A stretch of 64,000 nucleotides of DNA from Paenibacillus sp. LHD-117 (GCF_030929555.1 NZ_JAVFVT010000026.1:38489-102488); one strand, 5' to 3'; positions 34,185 through 43,668 are shown, counted from the first letter of the stretch. The notes: a model not told the origin generated them from the letters alone. Made by a program: numbers and translations.

Positions 34185-34589
34185 ATGGACATCAAATCGT
34201 TTCTATATCCCAAAAACGAGGTCTCTTACCTCATGACATCCTCTAATATGAAAGAAGCCATGGATAAATTGGAGGCGAGCCACTATACGGCCATTCCGAT
34301 CTTGGACGAAAATGGTTTATATTTCGGAACGCTATCCGAGGGAGATTTGTTATGGAAGCTGAAAGCCACACCCAGCCTCGGCTTCGATACTATGCACGAA
34401 ATTCCTGTCGTCTCCATCAAAAAACGGATGAAAGTCGAATGCGTCACGATCAGCGCCGATTTGGATGATATGCTGGCGTTGGCAGCCGATCAGAACTTTG
34501 TTCCGGTCGTAGACGCTGATCGCGTCTTCCTTGGTATTATTCGCCGCAAAGATATAATCGAATACTATACCCGTAATATTGCTGATTAG
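34185..34589 (+). CDS. Protein of two CBS domains
   Basis: 134 residues from the ATG at 34185 with AAAGGAG nine bases upstream (the frame is open further 5'). Two CBS repeats: about 12-62 (MKEAMDKLEASHYTAIPILD, YFGTLSEGDLLWKL) and about 78-130 (FVPVVDADRVFLGIIRRKDIIEYY). CBS pairs bind adenine nucleotides and act as energy or ligand sensors. With no other domain attached, the partner is unknown. It is followed by a terminator. Confidence 0.9.
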   Translation: MDIKSFLYPKNEVSYLMTSSNMKEAMDKLEASHYTAIPILDENGLYFGTLSEGDLLWKLKATPSLGFDTMHEIPVVSIKKRMKVECVTISADLDDMLALAADQNFVPVVDADRVFLGIIRRKDIIEYYTRNIAD

Positions 34590-34617
34590 TCGGAAAGACC
34601 TGATCTTGCGGATCATG

Positions 34618-34652
34618 AAGGCTGCCGTTCGCCGGCAGCCTTATCTTTGTTC
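34618..34652 (+). terminator. Rho-independent terminator of the CBS gene
   Basis: AAGGCTGCCG and CGGCAGCCTT with a five-base loop, then ATCTTTGTTCTT. Confidence 0.8.
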
Positions 34653-34823
34653 TTCATGTTGATTGAGCAATCGTTCCTCGTCGTATTATAAGGTCAGCCA
34701 GTTATTACTGGTTGAGACGGAACAGATCTCACATAACAAGCGATGTTGTGGAACTTTGAGAAGTGCTTAGGGGTGCCGGCAATTTTTATGAGAGGTAGGT
34801 TTTTTCATGAGTTCAAAACAGTG

Positions 34824-35052
34824 TTATTCTTTTAATGTTACTTCCCAATCAGTAATCAAAAGATTTTCCATGTTAAATACACAAATAAGATCCTGACACA
34901 GTAATTTTAATTCATCAACTTCTTTTGATTTCTTAATTACTTACATAAAGATTGATTACATTTCCCTTAGAAATTGTGAACACTGGTTCTCTATAAATAT
35001 CGTCCATGTTCTGCCAAGGGGTATCGTTTGTTTCGGTTATAAACTTATCCAC
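34824..35052 (-). pseudogene. Small gene with one frameshift, possible former immunity gene
   Basis: Excellent ribosome site AAGGAGG eight bases before GTG 35052. The first frame gives MDKFITETNDTPWQNMDDIY, then EPVFTISKGNVINLYVSN, stopping at 34935. Moving one base restores a coding frame IKKSKEVDELKLLCQDLI...ITDWEVTLKE to TAA 34826-34824. The whole would be about 76 residues, soluble and acidic. I recognise no family. It begins directly behind the fragment at 35,065-35,183, whose stop codon overlaps its ribosome site, as in toxin-immunity pairs. Confidence 0.5.
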
Positions 35053-35064
35053 TTTTATTCCTCC

Positions 35065-35183
35065 TTAAAATCCTTGAACAAGTCTCCTGCCTGCAGGGAA
35101 ACATCTAAGTATTAACCTTCCTACAGCAATGGCTGCACCAACTGTGCCAATATTCTTTATTAGTTGAATGAACGTTTCGCCTT
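35065..35183 (-). pseudogene. C-terminal fragment of a lost protein, toxin-tip-like
   Basis: 39 codons open from after a stop at about 35,184 to TAA 35067-35065: QGETFIQLIKNIGTVGAAIA, then VGRLILRCFPAGRRLVQGF. No start codon with ribosome site. A hydrophobic Gly/Ala centre with basic flanks recalls, without clear homology, the tip of the RHS protein at 19,641. The coupling to the next small gene suggests a remnant of a polymorphic toxin C-terminus. Confidence 0.4.
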
Positions 35184-35188
35184 GTTAT

Positions 35189-35740
35189 CTAATTATCTGC
35201 GATCAGCTTACCATCCTTATCATAATATTTATATTTAAATGTATAGGTGTCACCCTTTGATTCAGGTAAGTTGATCCAAGTAACAGACTTCTGGTTGATG
35301 TTAAACTCCTGTTGTATCACTTGTTCATTTATGCCTAATTGCATTTTAGAAATAACATTAGCTTGATTTGTTACAATCATAAACTTCAATAATTTAGCTT
35401 CATTGTTCGACTCTTGAATTAGGTATGAAGCAAATGATTGATTTACACTTTTTTCTATATGTCTCCATTCATAATTCCCTTTTTGATTTTTAAAGAACTG
35501 AATATAAGCAGGATTATTATTAGATAAAAAGCCAACCACCCTCATATCGTAAATATCTTTTATCTCTAAAATCTCGATCGAATCGTTTTCGTAACCCTCA
35601 ATCGATGAAATAACTTTTTCTATGGATTCTTTATCGTTTCCATATTGCTTTATTGAATTGTCTAAAGAAAAAATTACGAATATTGCAATTAAGATTACGA
35701 TAATTGAAATATAAACTTTGCTATTTTTCTTTAATACCAT
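35189..35740 (-). CDS. Single-pass membrane protein of unknown function
   Basis: 183 residues. Hydrophobic helix at about 9-25 (VYISIIVILIAIFVIFS), then a soluble domain of mixed alpha/beta character ending YTFKYKYYDKDGKLIADN. AGGGGG lies about ten bases upstream. The helix could be an uncleaved signal anchor with the domain outside. AT-rich and in the same decayed neighbourhood as the fragments just downstream. I recognise no family. Confidence 0.75.
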   Translation of the reverse strand: MVLKKNSKVYISIIVILIAIFVIFSLDNSIKQYGNDKESIEKVISSIEGYENDSIEILEIKDIYDMRVVGFLSNNNPAYIQFFKNQKGNYEWRHIEKSVNQSFASYLIQESNNEAKLLKFMIVTNQANVISKMQLGINEQVIQQEFNINQKSVTWINLPESKGDTYTFKYKYYDKDGKLIADN

Positions 35741-35978
35741 AATCCTGAACCCCCTCTGAAACAGAACCTAAATAAAACTAATTATAGCAGATATCCCTAA
35801 ACCATCCTGCCTTTAGCTTAATGAAACATGGAGAAGCTGCCGGATCACAATTTGCCACATGGTGCATTTCCGAACAACTTAATTCTGTGCAAATGTGAAT
35901 GAACTTTCTCTATATCTGTTGCGGGTCTGTTTTTTTATGATGAGTGTGTAATCCAATATCAAGGAGGTTCACTCGGGC

Positions 35979-37391
35979 ATGGGGAACAAAACGCCATTAT
36001 TGTTAACGGATGAGCAAATGAGACAATTTATCGCGGATGGTTTTCTGATTCTGCAAACCGATTTTTCGAAGGAGTTTCATCAGAGTTTGATTGAGCAGTT
36101 GAGCTACGTGTATGAGAATGAAGGAAATCCGGGCAACAATCTTCTCCCTCGAATTCGCGAGTTGCAGCAAGTGTTTGATCACCCTGTCATTACCGGCGCA
36201 TTAACGAGCGTACTCGGACCGGATTATATGCTGCATGCGCATCGACATGGGCATTTCAATGCCATTCCCGAGGCGGGCGGCTGGCACAAAGACAGCTATT
36301 GGGGTTACTCCAAAATGCGCAATCACCATCCTTGGTGGGCGATGATCATGTATTTCCCGCAAGACACGCCAGTGGAATTGGGGCCGACCGGCGTCATGCC
36401 GGGGACTCAGAATTACCAGACAAGAACATTCGTGGACAATGAGAATAAGGAAGAAGCGCTCGCGAGCGGAGAAGCGGGAACATTCGCTTTGATTCATTAC
36501 GATATCTGGCACCGCTCGACTCCGAACGTGCTCGGCAAAGCGCGTTATATGCTGAAATTCGAATTTATGAGAACGCAAGCTCCGACAAGCCCTACATGGA
36601 ATCAGAAGGAAGAGGCATGGAAGCTGCCGGAACAGATTAAAAGTCCTTTCAGGCAGCAAGACACGATGTGGGAAGAAACATGGAACTGGTTGTCCGGGAA
36701 GCTTGGCAGCGTAGCGAACACGGCTTCGGCGGATGCGGAGAGCGTTCAGCAGCTGGCCGTGGAACTGCGGGATGCTTCGGAGCCCAACGCGCTGCATGCG
36801 GCATACGAGCTTGCCCGCACAGGGACGCCGGGCATCGAAGCTCTGCTCCAAGGGTTGCTCGATGATGAAGCAGGCGTTTCGCGCATTTCCGCTTACGGAC
36901 TGTCCGTATCCGGCGTTGAAGCGATAAGCGGATTAACCGACGCTCTGGATCACGAAAATCTGCATACGGTGATGCATGCGGCTTTTGCCTTGGGCGAACA
37001 ACGGGAGCTGACGAGCGGCGCCGTATCCAAGCTGATTAACCTGCTTCAGCATCCTGCTCCACAAGTCCGCTATACGGCGGTAGAATCGCTAGGAATGCTC
37101 GGCAAACCGTCGGACGCAACGATCGAAGGATTAATTGAGTGTTTGAAAGATGAAGATGTGCAAGTCCGGTTTACGACAGGCTTATCGCTGTCGAGATTGG
37201 GCGCAGCGGCCGAGGCGGCCGTGCCGCAATTGCAAATCGCTTTGGACGACGAGAACCGTTATGTAAGGGCCCACGCTCTGGAAGCGCTGCGCTATATCGG
37301 GACGGAAGATGCCAAAGATGCCTTGATCAAGCATCTGTTCAACTCCCGCTGGTGCTCGAACACAACGCCGCAAAGCACATTTTATCCATGA
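35979..37391 (+). CDS. PhyH dioxygenase fused to HEAT repeats
   Basis: 470 residues. Residues 10-215 form a PhyH Fe(II)/2-oxoglutarate dioxygenase with GGWHKDSYWG (His103, Asp105) and HYDIWHRSTPN (His178). From about 245 to 455 come HEAT/PBS-lyase-type repeats of ~31 residues (AAYELARTGTPGIEALLQGL, ISAYGLSVSGVEAISGLTDAL, AVESLGMLGKPSDATIEGLI, HALEALRYIGTEDAKDALI). The repeats could bind a protein or large substrate so that the oxygenase modifies it. AAGGAGG precedes the ATG. The gene is followed by its own terminator and stands alone. Confidence 0.9.
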   Translation: MGNKTPLLLTDEQMRQFIADGFLILQTDFSKEFHQSLIEQLSYVYENEGNPGNNLLPRIRELQQVFDHPVITGALTSVLGPDYMLHAHRHGHFNAIPEAGGWHKDSYWGYSKMRNHHPWWAMIMYFPQDTPVELGPTGVMPGTQNYQTRTFVDNENKEEALASGEAGTFALIHYDIWHRSTPNVLGKARYMLKFEFMRTQAPTSPTWNQKEEAWKLPEQIKSPFRQQDTMWEETWNWLSGKLGSVANTASADAESVQQLAVELRDASEPNALHAAYELARTGTPGIEALLQGLLDDEAGVSRISAYGLSVSGVEAISGLTDALDHENLHTVMHAAFALGEQRELTSGAVSKLINLLQHPAPQVRYTAVESLGMLGKPSDATIEGLIECLKDEDVQVRFTTGLSLSRLGAAAEAAVPQLQIALDDENRYVRAHALEALRYIGTEDAKDALIKHLFNSRWCSNTTPQSTFYP

Positions 37392-37403
37392 GAAAATAAG
37401 CAA

Positions 37404-37437
37404 GAGAAAAAGAAGGGCTGCCCGCCCTCTTTTTCTC
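37404..37437. terminator. Terminator between PhyH-HEAT and AraC genes
   Basis: GAGAAAAAGAAGGGC pairs with GCCCTCTTTTTCTC. The A/T-rich stem base lets it serve both converging transcripts. Confidence 0.85.
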
Positions 37438-37561
37438 ACCACATAGGAATGTTTAAGTTCTTTAAAGCGATAAAGCGTAAAGAAAATCATTCCTATTGGC
37501 GATAAAAACTTCCTCTTAAACGCGGTCGCACATCCCCGAATTACTCCGATAGGAGTTTTTC

Positions 37562-38401
37562 TCATTTTGCCCGAGGTCCTGCCATCAGCTCCCTGTAGGT
37601 GCTCGGCGCGTAGCCGCTATGCTCCTTGAACATACGGGAGAAATACGGGAGCTCGAGCCCGATGGAGTCGGCGATCGAAGAAATGCTCATGCTTGTGAAC
37701 GTCAGCAGCTGGGTCGCTTTCTCCAGACGGTGGCGGTTAATATATTGGATCGGCGAGAGGCCGGTGAAGTTTTTGAACACATGGATGAAATAGTTCGGCT
37801 GGAAATGCGCGATATGCGCGAGTTCCTCAACGGTCATATGGTGGGAAGCGTTGTCCTCAATATGCTGCAGAACCGAGCTCATTTTATCGAAGGTGGAGCT
37901 GGTTGTTCGATTCAGCGCGGTATGACCGCACAGATCGAAGAAGGAAGACAGCATCTCAAGCAGAATCGAACGGACGCGGAATCCGGACGTTAGATCATCC
38001 CGGTTCGCGTATCGGATGAGACGCTCGAATAGACCTTTCATCTCCTCGGCATCCGGCCTAACGACGTAAGAGGAAACGGCAACATGATCGAATAGCTGGA
38101 GATCCCCAAGCTTCGAGGTGAAGTGGCACCAATACTTGCCCAGCGTGTTGTCGCTGATCGTGCCATAAGATTGCAAGACGCCAGCGGGCATGATATAGAG
38201 CTCTCCCGGCTTGGGGTAGTACTCTTGTTTGCCTATTTTCAAATACCCCTCGCCTTCCGTAACGTAATACATTTTATTGAAGTACGGGGTATAGTCATAA
38301 TCGCGCCAAGTGACGGGTACTTTCGTATAGGCGGCGAAGGATAGATCGAGCTGCACGTTAACCAGGTATGGATTCGAGCCCAATCCCATTACATTAACCA
38401 T
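37562..38401 (-). CDS. AraC family transcriptional regulator
   Basis: 279 residues. N-terminal cupin with YYVTEGEGYLKIGKQEYYPKPG and IMPAGVLQSYG; C-terminal double helix-turn-helix with LAHIAHFQPNYFIHVFKNFTG and SIADSIGLELPYFSRMFKEHSG. It is divergent from the UxaA-type genes across about 110 bases, which should hold the shared control region, so regulation of the dehydratase by a sugar acid or related compound is likely. It converges on the PhyH-HEAT gene. Confidence 0.92.
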   Translation of the reverse strand: MVNVMGLGSNPYLVNVQLDLSFAAYTKVPVTWRDYDYTPYFNKMYYVTEGEGYLKIGKQEYYPKPGELYIMPAGVLQSYGTISDNTLGKYWCHFTSKLGDLQLFDHVAVSSYVVRPDAEEMKGLFERLIRYANRDDLTSGFRVRSILLEMLSSFFDLCGHTALNRTTSSTFDKMSSVLQHIEDNASHHMTVEELAHIAHFQPNYFIHVFKNFTGLSPIQYINRHRLEKATQLLTFTSMSISSIADSIGLELPYFSRMFKEHSGYAPSTYRELMAGPRAK

Positions 38402-38511
38402 TCATTCGCACCATCCTCTGCCAGAACGATCACTAATCATTAAATGCTAAGATGGAATGAAAGCATTGTCAAGACAGTTTATTTTATAGATGAAACGATG
38501 AGGTGAATCTA

Positions 38512-38838
38512 TTGGAAAGTAACATTCACGCGGGGGCAGACGCTCTCACAGTCCATGATAGAGATCAAGTTGCGACGGCTTTGCGGGACTTGTCAGAAGG
38601 CGATACGGCATGGATCAGGCATGGCGAGACGCTGATCTCGATCAAGCTTCTTGGGCACGTTGCATTTGGCCATAAAATTGCCATTATGAACATTCCGAAG
38701 GGATCGGATGTGCGAAAATACGGAGAAGTCATCGGCCGCGCAACCGAAGAGATCGAAGCGGGCATGCACGTGCACATTCATAACGTGGAAGGCATACGCG
38801 GGCGCGGCGACAAGACGACTCAGGAGGAACAACGATGA
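38512..38838 (+). CDS. UxaA family dehydratase, small (SAF domain) subunit
   Basis: 108 residues from TTG 38512, because GAGGTG ends seven bases before it. The upstream GTG 38503 overlaps that site. Matches the N-terminal SAF domain of altronate/galactarate dehydratases (HDRDQVATALRDLSEG, IPKGSDVRKYGEVIG, GMHVHIHNVEG). In this split arrangement it works with the large subunit encoded next (ATGA overlap) to dehydrate a sugar acid to its 2-keto-3-deoxy form. The exact acid is unknown. Confidence 0.9.
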   Translation: MESNIHAGADALTVHDRDQVATALRDLSEGDTAWIRHGETLISIKLLGHVAFGHKIAIMNIPKGSDVRKYGEVIGRATEEIEAGMHVHIHNVEGIRGRGDKTTQEEQR

Positions 38839-39995
38839 ATACGATACCTGCTTATTTGCGGCCGAACGGCGATATCGGAATCCGCAATCATTTGCTAATC
38901 ATCCCTACGGTCATCTGCTCGAATCAAGTATGCAACCGGATTATGCAATCGGTGCCGGATACGGTGGCGATACCGCATCAGCATGGCTGCAGCCAGATCG
39001 GCGCCGACAAGGACCGCACCTTCGACGTTCTGGCGGGAACGGGAAAAAATCCGAACGTCGGTGGCGTCATTATCATTAGCTTAGGTTGCGAAGTCGTTGA
39101 TCCGAAGCGTCTTGCCGAAGAAATTCGGAAGACGGGAAAGCCGGTGGAATGGTTCGACATCCAATCCGTTGGCGGGTCGGTAAAGGCCATCGGACACGGC
39201 GTCGAATTGGCTAAACGTATGAAAGCCGAGCTCGACAAGCAGCCCCAAACGGACGTTCCGCTCAGCAAGCTGAAAGTCGGCGTCAAATGCGGCGGCTCCG
39301 ATGCGACTTCCGGTCTTGCGTCCAATCCGGCTCTCGGAGCGGCGGCGGATCGCCTCATTGCTGAAGGCGGCGGCATCGTGATCGGCGAGACGACGGAGAT
39401 TATCGGCGCGGAGCATGTACTCGCGGAACGATGTGCGTCAGAGATGACCAAGGAGAAGCTGTACCATATCGTCGATCGGTTCGAGAAGGAAGTGGACCGC
39501 ATGGGCGCCGATATGCGGGGAGGCAATCCGAGTCCGGGCAACATAGCCGGTGGCCTTACGACCATCGAGGAGAAATCGCTAGGCTGCATCAGCAAATGCG
39601 GCACGGCCCCCATCGAAGGCGTCATTGAATATGCAGAGCGCATCCCGGATCACGGCCTGTATTTCATGGACTCCCCGGGCAACGATATCGAATGCGTATC
39701 CGGCATGGCCGCAGGCGGAGCCCACATCGTCTGCTTCACGACGGGGCTCGGCACGCCGACCGGCGCCGCTGTCGTCCCCGTCATCAAAATTACGGGAAAC
39801 CCCGGCACCTTCCGACATATGGAGGACAATATGGACGTGGATGTCAGCGAAATTTTGAGCGGTTCCTTCAGCCTCAGCGAAGCCGGAGATCGAATTTGGC
39901 AGGAAATCGTGGAAGTTGCGGGCGGCAAGCTCACCAAGGCGGAAATATTGGGGCATCAGGAATTCAGCATTAACCGCATTGGTCCGAGCTTATAA
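38835..39995 (+). CDS. UxaA family dehydratase, large subunit
   Basis: 386 residues, starting in the stop codon of the SAF subunit gene. Family landmarks: RPNGDIGIRNHLLIIPTVIC, PHQHGCSQIG, LKVGVKCGGSDATSGLASNP, GNIAGGLTTIEEKSLGCISK, and MDSPGNDIECVSGMAAGGAH. The Cys/His residues fit an iron-dependent active site. It eliminates water from an aldonate such as altronate or galactarate, and members of this split subfamily also act on other sugar acids. It ends 147 bases before a terminator. Confidence 0.92.
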   Translation: MNTIPAYLRPNGDIGIRNHLLIIPTVICSNQVCNRIMQSVPDTVAIPHQHGCSQIGADKDRTFDVLAGTGKNPNVGGVIIISLGCEVVDPKRLAEEIRKTGKPVEWFDIQSVGGSVKAIGHGVELAKRMKAELDKQPQTDVPLSKLKVGVKCGGSDATSGLASNPALGAAADRLIAEGGGIVIGETTEIIGAEHVLAERCASEMTKEKLYHIVDRFEKEVDRMGADMRGGNPSPGNIAGGLTTIEEKSLGCISKCGTAPIEGVIEYAERIPDHGLYFMDSPGNDIECVSGMAAGGAHIVCFTTGLGTPTGAAVVPVIKITGNPGTFRHMEDNMDVDVSEILSGSFSLSEAGDRIWQEIVEVAGGKLTKAEILGHQEFSINRIGPSL

Positions 39996-40141
39996 GGGCT
40001 TTATTGTCCAAACGAACAAGTGGCAAGGGCGCTCCGAGGTGTTCGGGGCGCCCTGTCGAAGACGACCACCTTCGTATCCAGAGCAGGCATGCTTGCGAAC
40101 ATAAGAGGAAGGAATTACCTTTCATGGTTTCGAAAAACGAG

Positions 40142-40171
40142 AAAAGCTCCTGAACTCCAGGAGCTTTTTTC
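40142..40171 (+). terminator. Rho-independent terminator of the dehydratase genes
   Basis: AAAAGCTCCTG and CAGGAGCTTTTTT with a short loop. Nearly the same hairpin follows the GH3 gene at 59,984. Confidence 0.9.
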
Positions 40172-40217
40172 GTTAAGATCTAATGCCCTTTGATTATTGC
40201 TACAACCGCTCTCTCGA

Positions 40218-43200
40218 CTAAGAAAGCATCTCTAAGTGGATTCTCGCGCCCGAATGATTCATATCCATCGCCAAGGTCGCTTCAAGCTCCTCTCTTGCCT
40301 CCGAATGTCGTCCTAGACCGATCAAACCGAGTCCGCGCATGAACCGACAGTGGATCCTGTTCCGCTTGTTCAAATCGTCCTCGAATACGAGAAAATCAGG
40401 CAGCGAAACGGCGAAATAATCAAATTTCACATCGTCACGCAAATGTTTCTCGGAGTAATCGATCAACTTGTGGAATCGGCGCATGGCTTCCTTCTCGACG
40501 CCTAATTTTCGCCATGCCAGCCCCTGGTAAAAAATCGATTCGGGCGGTTGATCGTTGTAGTACATCATGCCGGCCGGCTCGACAAGCCCTCTGGATGCTT
40601 TAAGGTAACTTGAATCGGCAGCTTCTGTTCGGCCAAGACCTTCGTTGGCTAGACCTAGGTAATAGTAAACATGATTCTCCTGGGCGCCTTCCAATTTGCC
40701 TTCTCCCAGGCGCTCAGGATAAACCAACGCCGCTTCAAGGTATTCGGCCGCCTCCGAAAATCGCAAAGCAGCAAGTTCTTTTTTAGCCAGCTCTACATGG
40801 GCAAGTACATGCTGCCCCGTAGCTTTGCCTTCGCCGCCTTCCCAAGGATGGAACATACGAGCTTCAAGGGCCTGCAGCGCTTCACGATGCAGACCGGCTG
40901 CATTAAGAAGCGTAACGTACTCAAGATAAAGATCGTCCCGAAGTTCTACAGTCGGCTTGTGAGCGGAAAGCATGCTTAAGCGTCGTTCAGGCGCAACTCC
41001 CAGCTTTTTATATAATTGGTCGAGTTCGAAAAATACCCGGGCGTCTTCTTCGTCCAGCGAAAAAGCTTTTTCCATGGACACCTTTGCGAGTTCCGAGTCG
41101 CCTGACTTGTTGTAGTAAGCGAGCGCCAGGTTGCGATGAACGGTTGGGAATCGATCGTTTATTTCGCGGGAAGCTTCCCAAGCGGAAATGGCGTCCGCGT
41201 GCCGCTTCTTGTCATAAAGCAAATTTCCTAAATAATAATGCGCCTTGTCATCAGCCGGGTTAGCTCGAATCGCGCTCTCCAGCACGAGCAACTCGAACAG
41301 GCTGTTCGGGAAGCAATAATCCGGCGCAGAATTTCCGCCTGCGCGTAGATGGCCGATGGAGCCTGCAGCGTCTCCGGCACGGTCCAACAAATAAGCGAGC
41401 GCGTAATGAGCGAGCGGGTACGCCGAATAGGTATCCGAAGGCACGATCATGCACATGACTTCGATCGATTCGCGGTAAAGTCCCGCCTGCTCATAATCGG
41501 AAGCGAGCGCAAGATGGTTATGAACGTCTCCGCGCATAAGCAGCATCAATTGTTCATACACGTTCTGAGCCTCTTCCATTTCACCAGCTGCTTCTAACGC
41601 TAGCTTAAGCTCGAAACGTGCTCCGAAATCGGCGACATCACAGCCGATCGTCCCGCGGGCGGAAGCGATTGCTTCTTCCGTTCGTCCGAGTTTGCGCAGA
41701 GCTGCCGTCTTCACGTTTCGCGTTTTACAGTTGCGGGAATTCCGAACGAGAGACCTTTCGGAAAGGTCCAGCGCTTCCTCGTAAGATTGTCTTTGCATAG
41801 CGATTTGCGCAAGCGATAAGTATCCGGCATCTTGCCATGCAGCCGACCAAGTCGATTTGTAAAAGGCTGAAAAAGCTTCGTCCGTTCTCCCTTGCCCTTT
41901 CAAGGACAATCCAAGCTGATAGTAGGCTTCTCCGTCGTACGGATTCGGATTGCGCCATGTTGCTCTTCCGATCGCAGCTCTAAAATGCGTCTCGCTTTCG
42001 GAGTAGAGGCCTCTTTTCAATAACAGCGTCCCGTATGCGACATTAATCCGAATATCGGATGGATCGCGTTTCAACCCTTCCAGGTAGTAAGCTTCCGGTT
42101 CGAACGTTGCGTGCCTGTATTGCTCAAGGTGAAGGCCCGCGAGATACAACTCTTCGTTCGTTCGTAACTCCGCAGGTTCCGGAAGAGGCTTCGCTGCTTC
42201 CGGAACTTGTTCGATAGCGGGTTCAGCCGGTTTATAGGAGACCAGCAACTTTCCTTCATTGCTGCGAATCGAAATATAAAGATCATGGTTCCGATCCTCT
42301 TCATCTAACACGATGGTCCTCTTGTAGGTCGACTCGGGCGAAAGAAGGACTTTCTCTTGAAAGTACGTGCGTCTCTTACCCTTCAATTCGACAATCGCGC
42401 CATTGAAGACCGAAGTTGCATACCCAAGCACGGTCGCTTCGCGCGTCCGGTCGTCTATCTCAAGGTTCACGGCGGCATCGATCGAGGCGTTTTTAACGAT
42501 TCCGATGTCCTTATAAGGCATAAAATATTGCTTGAACGATTTTTCTTCGTAAGGGGCAAGCCAAGTAAAATCCGGTTGGTTGTCCGTGTAAACGCCGGTC
42601 ATCAATTCGATGTATGGACCGTCTTCGTCAGTCAAATTGCGATCCCACGCTTGGCCGAAATCGCCGTTCCCCCATGTCCACTGTTTTTTCCCTGGCGAAA
42701 TGTGATGGTTAGCGACGTGCAGCAACCCGGCTTGAACGCCGTGATCATATCCGCCAACGAAGTTATAGTCCGACTTGTACGCCATATACGAGGTTGGCAC
42801 CGGAATGTTGCGGTAACGGGATATATCCACGCCCTCCGAATAATCCATCTTGTAATAAGTACCGGTCGCGATCGGAAACTTGGATACATCCCGTTTGCCG
42901 TGGTCGAATACCGCCGTAACGTCTGGAGGGAATACCGATTGGGTATTGTCGTTTACTGCGACCGCCGGATTCGCCCACCAAAGAAACGTCTGCGGCTCCG
43001 GAGTCCGGTTGTAGAGCTGAGCCGATATCTCCAAGTACGCTTTACCGGGGCGCAACGTGAAACCAGCCGTCATCTTCGTGCCGTACATGCGGTCAATCTC
43101 GCTGACCCAAACGGTTGCGCTTCCGTCCTCGCGATTTTCGATTACGTGCTCGACGGGTCCGTAAGTGTTCGGACGATGATGCTGCGGCCAGTTGAATTCG

Positions 43201-43574
43201 ATGCCTCCCGAAATCCACGGACCGGCAAGTCCGACCAGTGCCGGTTTGATGACTCTATTGTAATAAACGAAGTCGTAACTGTTCGTTTTATCCAAAGCGC
43301 GGTAGATCCGTCCCCCCAGCTCGGGCATGATCTCTATTCGAATATACTCGTTCTCCAGAACGGCCAATCGATAGTTTCGAAGATTTTTTTCGTCTTCAAT
43401 CCTATCGATGACCGGATGCGGGTACACTTTTCCCGAGCTTCCTTGATAAACGCGTTTTTCCAGGAACATCGGGTTGCGGTCTGGAGCTCCGATTCCATAG
43501 GTAGGAATAGCAACGATTTCTTCCCAAATGCGAACGGGCTTCGCATCTTCCGTATGTGTTGTTGGTTTTGACAT
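40218..43574 (-). CDS. DUF5107 domain protein with TPR repeats
   Basis: 1,118 residues from ATG 43574 (AAGGAGG seven bases upstream). Residues to about 370 form a galactose-mutarotase-like DUF5107 domain (VIDRIEDEKNLRNYRLAVLE, YIRIEIMPELGGRIYRALDK, WISGGIEFNWPQHH). The rest is mostly tetratricopeptide repeats (AYYQLGLSLKGQGRTDEAFSAF, AHYYLGNLLYDKKRHADAISAW). No signal peptide. DUF5107-TPR proteins usually lie beside sugar-use genes and are thought to bind carbohydrates, but a reaction is not established. It is divergent from an AraC gene with a candidate operator between. Confidence 0.9.
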   Translation of the reverse strand: MSKPTTHTEDAKPVRIWEEIVAIPTYGIGAPDRNPMFLEKRVYQGSSGKVYPHPVIDRIEDEKNLRNYRLAVLENEYIRIEIMPELGGRIYRALDKTNSYDFVYYNRVIKPALVGLAGPWISGGIEFNWPQHHRPNTYGPVEHVIENREDGSATVWVSEIDRMYGTKMTAGFTLRPGKAYLEISAQLYNRTPEPQTFLWWANPAVAVNDNTQSVFPPDVTAVFDHGKRDVSKFPIATGTYYKMDYSEGVDISRYRNIPVPTSYMAYKSDYNFVGGYDHGVQAGLLHVANHHISPGKKQWTWGNGDFGQAWDRNLTDEDGPYIELMTGVYTDNQPDFTWLAPYEEKSFKQYFMPYKDIGIVKNASIDAAVNLEIDDRTREATVLGYATSVFNGAIVELKGKRRTYFQEKVLLSPESTYKRTIVLDEEDRNHDLYISIRSNEGKLLVSYKPAEPAIEQVPEAAKPLPEPAELRTNEELYLAGLHLEQYRHATFEPEAYYLEGLKRDPSDIRINVAYGTLLLKRGLYSESETHFRAAIGRATWRNPNPYDGEAYYQLGLSLKGQGRTDEAFSAFYKSTWSAAWQDAGYLSLAQIAMQRQSYEEALDLSERSLVRNSRNCKTRNVKTAALRKLGRTEEAIASARGTIGCDVADFGARFELKLALEAAGEMEEAQNVYEQLMLLMRGDVHNHLALASDYEQAGLYRESIEVMCMIVPSDTYSAYPLAHYALAYLLDRAGDAAGSIGHLRAGGNSAPDYCFPNSLFELLVLESAIRANPADDKAHYYLGNLLYDKKRHADAISAWEASREINDRFPTVHRNLALAYYNKSGDSELAKVSMEKAFSLDEEDARVFFELDQLYKKLGVAPERRLSMLSAHKPTVELRDDLYLEYVTLLNAAGLHREALQALEARMFHPWEGGEGKATGQHVLAHVELAKKELAALRFSEAAEYLEAALVYPERLGEGKLEGAQENHVYYYLGLANEGLGRTEAADSSYLKASRGLVEPAGMMYYNDQPPESIFYQGLAWRKLGVEKEAMRRFHKLIDYSEKHLRDDVKFDYFAVSLPDFLVFEDDLNKRNRIHCRFMRGLGLIGLGRHSEAREELEATLAMDMNHSGARIHLEMLS

Positions 43575-43637
43575 ATGCAACCTCCTTCGTTTGATATTCT
43601 TAGTGTATAACTTCGAAACCATCTAGAAAATCGATAT

Positions 43638-43668
43638 AATTCGGATTATAATGGATTAAATTCGGATT
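43638..43668. promoter_or_regulatory. Candidate AraC-type operator, two direct repeats
   Basis: AATTCGGATT occurs at 43638-43647 and again at 43659-43668, 21 bases apart (two helical turns), in the 130-base space between the divergent DUF5107 and AraC genes. AraC-family dimers often bind such direct repeats. Binding is inferred. Confidence 0.5.

Noticed and set aside
42357..43571. Long plus-strand open frame (404 codons) inside the DUF5107 gene
   Set aside because: Antisense to an evident protein domain, with no ribosome site or recognisable motif.
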